A stretch of 9,530 bases of DNA from Gammaproteobacteria bacterium (lineage in GTDB: Bacteria > Pseudomonadota > Gammaproteobacteria > UBA9214): NCBI GenBank assembly GCA_020027635.1, contig JAHKKL010000099.1, positions 1-9,530 on the forward strand. The letters run 5' to 3'. The translations under genes and the position numbers were made by a program. Under the pieces are notes generated by a model. That model was not told where the DNA came from. It saw only the letters and a list, made by a program, of their open reading frames with translations, and searched no databases. Shown here in pieces: positions 7,051 to 9,530 of this stretch (its first letter is position 1; each line of letters starts with the position of its first letter).

Positions 7051-7109
7051 CGATCTGCCGAGATCGCCAGGTGAATTTTTGAATTGAAAAACGCCTCGGC
7101 GTATTCACC
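7051..7109. repeat. Two further inverted repeats upstream of the carbonic anhydrase
   Basis: CGATCT (7051-7056) and AGATCG (7061-7066) form a 6-bp stem with a 4-base loop. GGTGAAT (7070-7076) and ATTCACC (7103-7109) are perfect 7-bp arms enclosing a 26-base AT-rich stretch. They continue directly from R1 and may be part of the same element or leader structure. No function can be assigned. Confidence 0.4.
7079..7107 (+). promoter_or_regulatory. Weak candidate promoter for the carbonic anhydrase gene
   Basis: TTGAAT (7079-7084) and TATTCA (7102-7107) are separated by 17 bases, about 120 bases upstream of the chosen start. The -35 box is good and the -10 box is poor (three of six consensus bases). 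It lies in the only AT-rich patch close to the gene. Confidence 0.25.
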
Positions 7110-7226
7110 AAGCCCGGCGGAAGCGTGGATAATCACCCACCCTATCGCCTCACCCACCGCGACCCGCCACACGACCCGCGCCGGGTGGAGCGACTATCGA
7201 ACCCGACAAAACGGAATACCCAGGAC

Positions 7227-7856
7227 ATGATCAACGCCGTCACCGCGCTGGAACACCTGCGGACAGGGAACCAGCGGTTCGCCGCCGGCCTGCGCAGTCC
7301 CGCTACCCTGCTCAGCCACGCACAACGGGCGGAACTCGCCGCCGGCCAGGAACCGTTCGCCGTCATCCTCGGCTGCTCGGATTCCCGCGTCCCCGCCGAG
7401 ATCGTGTTCGACCAGGGCCTGGGCGACCTGTTCGTCATCCGGGTCGCCGGCAACATCGTCGCGCCCTCGCAGGTGGGCAGCGTCGAGTTCGCCGTGGCGC
7501 AGTTCGGCACGCGGCTGGTGGTCGTGCTGGGTCATTCCCAGTGCGGCGCGGTGTGCGCCACGGTCGAACAACTGCAGCGCCCGACCGGCGATCAGTCGCG
7601 CAATATCCGGTCCATCGTCGACCGTATCCGCCCGTCCGTGGAGGGGCTGCTCGCGACGGAGTTGCGGCATCAGCCCGAGGCGCTGATGCAGCAGGCAGTC
7701 CGGGCCAACGTGCGCGCTTCGGTCAACCACCTGAGACACGGGTCGGAATTGATTGAAGAGCTCATCGAACACGACGGCCTGCTCATCGTCGGCGCCGAAT
7801 ACTCGCTGGCCACCGGCATCGTCGATTTCTTCACCGGCGTTCCGGAGACCGGCTGA
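7227..7856 (+). CDS. Beta-class carbonic anhydrase
   Basis: Zinc enzyme interconverting CO2 and bicarbonate, probably cytoplasmic because no signal peptide is seen. It has 209 residues from the ATG at 7227, a normal beta-class length. Zinc ligands are C50 in GCSDSRVP, H103 and C106 in GHSQCGA, with the catalytic Asp-Arg pair D52/R54 in the same CxDSR motif. Other family segments are DQGLGDLFVIRVAGN (62-76), the SVEFAV helix and the terminal LIVGAEYSLATGIVDFF. A GTG at 7125 in the same frame would add 34 residues (HPPYRLTHRDPPHDP and so on) that resemble no beta-anhydrase N-terminus. MINAVTALEHLRTGNQRF is the usual opening, so 7227 is preferred despite lacking a well-spaced ribosome binding site. 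It is transcribed divergently from the hyf-like operon and lies between two direct repeats. A bicarbonate-supply role for carbon fixation or pH control is inferred. Confidence 0.93.
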   Translation: MINAVTALEHLRTGNQRFAAGLRSPATLLSHAQRAELAAGQEPFAVILGCSDSRVPAEIVFDQGLGDLFVIRVAGNIVAPSQVGSVEFAVAQFGTRLVVVLGHSQCGAVCATVEQLQRPTGDQSRNIRSIVDRIRPSVEGLLATELRHQPEALMQQAVRANVRASVNHLRHGSELIEELIEHDGLLIVGAEYSLATGIVDFFTGVPETG

Positions 7857-7880
7857 TCCGAATGACACTTGCTTGGCCGG

Positions 7881-7945
7881 AATGTCGGTTAGCGTCTTTT
7901 GCGTAACCCACCAGGCGTTGCGTGGCAACACAACGCCTCTTGTAA
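7881..7945 (+). repeat. Structured intergenic repeat, copy R2
   Basis: Second copy of the R1 repeat (core 7886-7938, 46 of 53 bases identical to 6992-7044), in the same orientation and inside the MITE-like element. GGTTAGCG (7887-7894) pairs with CGTAACC (7902-7908), and GTTGC/GCAAC again nests within GGCGTTG/CAACGCC. Most differences from R1 fall in loops or are compensatory at the outer stem, which suggests the fold is maintained. Confidence 0.75.
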
Positions 7946-7967
7946 TGAGTGCCTGCCCGGCACAGCC

Positions 7968-8002
7968 GGTGGGTTCGGCGCCAACGGCGTGCCTGACCCA
8001 CC
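7968..8002. repeat. Inverted repeat in the right half of the MITE-like element
   Basis: GGTGGGT (7968-7974) and ACCCACC (7996-8002) are perfect 7-bp arms around a GC-rich 21-base spacer that contains the GGCGCC palindrome. Together with R2 this makes the interior of the element strongly structured in RNA. It could slow or stop transcription between the two convergent genes, although no T-run follows. Confidence 0.45.
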
Positions 8003-8090
8003 CTTGTATCGATAGTGGAACCGCTTAAGTAAGTGCCATTCGGCTCATACCCGGCCAAGCTCAGGGAGGGGCGGGTAATGCGATGGCGGA

Positions 8091-8516
8091 CTAGTAGCCC
8101 GAATAATGGATATTACTGAGCGCGTAACCGACGATGCCACCACCCAACAGGCCGATCCACAGATTGTCGTTATTATTATTATTGTTGTTGTGATGGTTAT
8201 TATTGCCGCACGACTTGTACCCCTGGTAAGGGGGGTAATAGTAACCGCCACCCCTGTAATAACTGTTGTAATGGTTATCGTAATGGTTATCGTAGTGGTT
8301 ATCGTAGTGGTTATCGTAATTGTTACTGTAGTGGTTGTTGTAATGCGTGTTGTAATGGCTGTTGTAATGGCTGTTGTACTGTCCCTTCTGTTGGTAGCCG
8401 TTGCCATGCCCGCCATTGTCATAGCGACCCCCACCGGCCCAGGCACCGCCCGGCACCGCGAGGATCATGACCATGACCGCCGCCAGGATGGATGAGGATT
8501 TACTATGTGTTTTCAT
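8091..8516 (-). CDS. Secreted low-complexity protein with YxxH repeats
   Basis: Not a family I recognise. The 141-residue protein starts at 8516, five bases downstream of a perfect AGGAGG. Residues 1-27 form a signal peptide: MKTHSK, a hydrophobic core (ILAAVMVMILAV), then a signal-peptidase-I-like A-W-A site before G28. A Gly/Asn/Gln linker follows. Residues 47-82 are nine tetrapeptides of the form Y-[NDS]-[SNT]-H, one ending in Asn; the pattern then breaks into YNSYYRGGGYYYPPYQGY. A single cysteine (C103) precedes an Asn/His run (105-118), and the C-terminus is LWIGLLGGGIVGYALSNI, a glycine-rich hydrophobic helix. An exported, tyrosine/histidine-rich, possibly metal-binding or surface-associated protein is inferred. 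It is convergent with the carbonic anhydrase gene. Coding is supported by the signal peptide and ribosome binding site, and by codon-level variation within the repeats. Confidence 0.8.
   Translation of the reverse strand: MKTHSKSSSILAAVMVMILAVPGGAWAGGGRYDNGGHGNGYQQKGQYNSHYNSHYNTHYNNHYSNNYDNHYDNHYDNHYDNHYNSYYRGGGYYYPPYQGYKSCGNNNHHNNNNNNNDNLWIGLLGGGIVGYALSNIHYSGY
8163..8204 (-). repeat. Asn/His codon run (AAT/AAC triplet repeat)
   Basis: On the plus strand this is an almost uninterrupted ATT/GTT triplet tract. On the coding strand it gives residues 105-118, with asparagine at 11 of 14 positions, two histidines and one aspartate. Such triplet tracts change length by slippage without shifting the frame. 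Confidence 0.7.
8271..8378 (-). repeat. 12-bp coding minisatellite
   Basis: Nine tandem 12-bp units encode the YxxH tetrapeptides (residues 47-82). The right-hand units use AAC/AGC-type second and third codons and the left-hand units are nearly identical GAT-AAC-CAT/C units, so the left block looks most recently expanded. Because 12 is a multiple of three, unit gain or loss preserves the frame. Confidence 0.8.
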
Positions 8517-8521
8517 GACTG

Positions 8522-8527
8522 CCTCCT
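8522..8527 (-). promoter_or_regulatory. Strong ribosome binding site of the YxxH protein
   Basis: AGGAGG on the minus strand, five bases before the ATG at 8516. It decides the start: the in-frame ATG at 8627 lies upstream of a segment that would destroy the signal peptide. Confidence 0.75.
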
Positions 8528-8541
8528 GTTGATGGGTTTCG

Positions 8542-8547
8542 AATATA
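8542..8547 (-). promoter_or_regulatory. Possible -10 box (TATATT) for the YxxH protein gene
   Basis: TATATT lies 25 bases upstream of the start codon, giving a plausible short leader with the AGGAGG site. The sequence 17 bases further upstream (CTTTTT) is a poor -35 box. The rest of 8517-8804 shows no recognisable gene; open frames there are short and resemble no family. Confidence 0.25.
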
Positions 8548-8804
8548 GCTAACGCAGCAACCCGAAAAAGGGTGACAGCCGGGCGATTAAATATTGGCGC
8601 CGCCGCCGATGGTCCTTCCTGATGCACAGTTTCACATCCGAGATATCCCTGACCACGGCGTCCATGGTCAAACAGCCGATCCCCTGCGCGCCCGGGTCTG
8701 GTACTGGCTCGCGGCGCCGGGTGGCGTTGCGCAGGCGGCGAAGCAACTGGCGCGGGGCACGGCGGAACTCACCCCCGGACGGATGGACACGGTCAGATCC
8801 GCAA

Positions 8805-9530
8805 TCACGCCGCGACGGTTTGGTTGCGTCCCCGATGTTTGGCTTCGTAGAGCGCCCGGTCCGCCCGGGCGACGAGTTCATCGAGCCCCTCGTTGCTGCT
8901 CATCTCCGCGCAACCGATCGACACCGTTACCCGCAGACCGGTGGCCAATTCATCGAACTGTTCGACCCCGATACGATGCCGGATCTTCTCCGCTATCAGC
9001 AGTGCCCCATTCACGTCGGTGGCCGGCAACAACACGACGAATTCCTCACCGCCCCATCGCGCCACGGTATCGCCGCTGCGAAGACAGTCACGCGTAAGAC
9101 GAATGATCCGCCTCAGCACCCGGTCACCGGTCTCGTGCCCGTACGTGTCGTTGATACGCTTGAAATGATCTACGTCGACAAAAAGCAAGGACACATCGCT
9201 CTTGATGCCGCGGTGCTGACCGATCTCCCGGCGAGCGTGATTGGCGAAGCTGGCACGATTCATCGCCCCGGTCAACCCGTCGCGCCTGGCCCGCGTCTCG
9301 GCACGCCGTCGCAGGACATTGTTCCGGCGTTCCAGGTTGCCGAAGGACATCGCCAGGAAGGCTACGACGAGCCCCACGGTCTGGCTGCTCGCGACTATCA
9401 GGATCACGAACGAGATCTCGGCGGCATCCGGACTGATATCGATGATGCTGAGGCCCAGCAGGTACGGTGCCATCATGACCAGAACGAGGTGACGCCGCGC
9501 GAGCGCGCTGATGCGGGTCGGGCCGAGCAG
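8805..9530 (-). CDS. Membrane-anchored GGDEF diguanylate cyclase (5' end beyond window)
   Basis: Makes the second messenger cyclic di-GMP from two GTP. The frame is open from the right edge, so the N-terminus is missing; an internal ATG at 9476 is unlikely to be the start because hydrophobic coding sequence continues above it. Numbering from that ATG, residues 4-12 and about 21-44 are membrane helices, followed by a short charged linker (LERRNNVLRRRAETRAR) and the GGDEF domain from DGLTGAMNR (66-74). Metal and substrate residues lie in FVDVDHFKRINDTYGHETGD (99-118). The active-site signature is G142-G-E-E-F146, a functional variant. RSGD at 133-136, five residues before it, is an intact RxxD inhibitory site, so product feedback is expected. 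SIGCAEMS and ADRALYEAKHRGRN complete the domain. No EAL domain follows. The signal sensed by the membrane part is unknown. Confidence 0.92.
   Translation of the reverse strand: MLGPTRISALARRHLVLVMMAPYLLGLSIIDISPDAAEISFVILIVASSQTVGLVVAFLAMSFGNLERRNNVLRRRAETRARRDGLTGAMNRASFANHARREIGQHRGIKSDVSLLFVDVDHFKRINDTYGHETGDRVLRRIIRLTRDCLRSGDTVARWGGEEFVVLLPATDVNGALLIAEKIRHRIGVEQFDELATGLRVTVSIGCAEMSSNEGLDELVARADRALYEAKHRGRNQTVAA

Larger units (their letters stand above)
7858..8043. mobile_element. MITE-like element with 17-bp terminal inverted repeats
   Basis: The left end, CCGAATGACACTTGCTT (7858-7874), matches the reverse complement of the right end (8027-8043), CCGAATGGCACTTACTT, at 15 of 17 bases. The 186-bp interior has no credible gene but contains repeat copy R2 and another inverted repeat, the usual make-up of a non-autonomous miniature element. 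It begins one base after the carbonic anhydrase stop. The five flanking bases (CTGAT left, CTCAT right) differ at one position, so a target duplication is not proven. No matching transposase is in the window and no IS family is claimed. Confidence 0.6.

Noticed and set aside
7125..7226. 34-residue N-terminal extension of the carbonic anhydrase from a GTG at 7125
   Set aside because: The extension is Pro/His/Arg-rich, resembles neither a signal peptide nor a beta-anhydrase N-terminus, and would overlap the leader region.
7853..8048. 5-bp target-site duplication flanking the MITE-like element (CTGAT/CTCAT)
   Set aside because: One of five bases differs, so the match is not strong enough to claim.
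8106..8495. Plus-strand 129-codon valine/isoleucine-rich frame
   Set aside because: It is the antisense of the Asn/His/Tyr repeats, and its hydrophobic low-complexity sequence is a direct by-product of the 12-bp repeat.
8650..8670. Inverted repeat TGACCA/TGGTCA with a 9-base loop
   Set aside because: A 6-bp stem in a region without context is expected by chance; there is no T-run, and no gene boundary close enough to suggest a role.
8594..9097. Plus-strand 167-codon frame between the YxxH gene and the GGDEF gene
   Set aside because: Its 3' two-thirds are antisense to the GGDEF domain, its 5' part resembles nothing, and no ribosome binding site is evident.

Overview
The window reads as a GC-rich proteobacterial chromosome segment. 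A gammaproteobacterium of the sulfur-oxidising or phototrophic Chromatiales type would fit, but that is a guess from protein flavour, GC content and the style of the dispersed intergenic repeats; no marker gene is present.

Positions 1-6866 (minus strand) hold one compact operon: a small XRE-type regulator followed by hydrogenase-4/formate-hydrogenlyase-like subunits in the order HyfB, HyfC, HyfE, HyfF, HyfG. HyfG runs off the left edge. Every junction is a 1- or 4-base stop/start overlap, so translation is probably coupled throughout. The subunits form the membrane arm (two NuoL/M/N-like ion-pumping subunits, one NuoH-like, one NuoK-like) plus the large catalytic subunit of a complex-I-like machine. 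Two things stand out. The HyfG-like subunit has serine at all three of the four NiFe-ligand cysteine positions that the window shows, so it is probably not a hydrogenase. The hyfB gene carries an out-of-frame internal deletion near its 5' end, leaving a 55-codon fragment and a 577-residue remainder joined by a GTGA overlap.

Positions 6867-7226 form the divergent intergenic region. It holds a candidate promoter for the operon with a perfect inverted repeat in its spacer, a structured repeat (R1), further hairpins, and then a beta-carbonic anhydrase on the plus strand (7227-7856). One base after the anhydrase stop codon lies a 186-bp MITE-like element with 17-bp terminal inverted repeats. It contains a second copy of the repeat (R2), so the anhydrase gene lies between two direct copies.

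Positions 8091-8516 (minus) encode a secreted low-complexity protein with nine YxxH-like tetrapeptides, an Asn/His run and a glycine-rich hydrophobic C-terminus. Positions 8805-9530 (minus) encode the C-terminal part of a membrane-anchored GGDEF diguanylate cyclase whose N-terminus lies beyond the window.

The most interesting reading, offered as a hypothesis, is that a hydrogenase-related ion-translocating complex without a NiFe site is divergently paired with a carbonic anhydrase. That would be compatible with an energy-coupled inorganic-carbon or pH function, not H2 chemistry.
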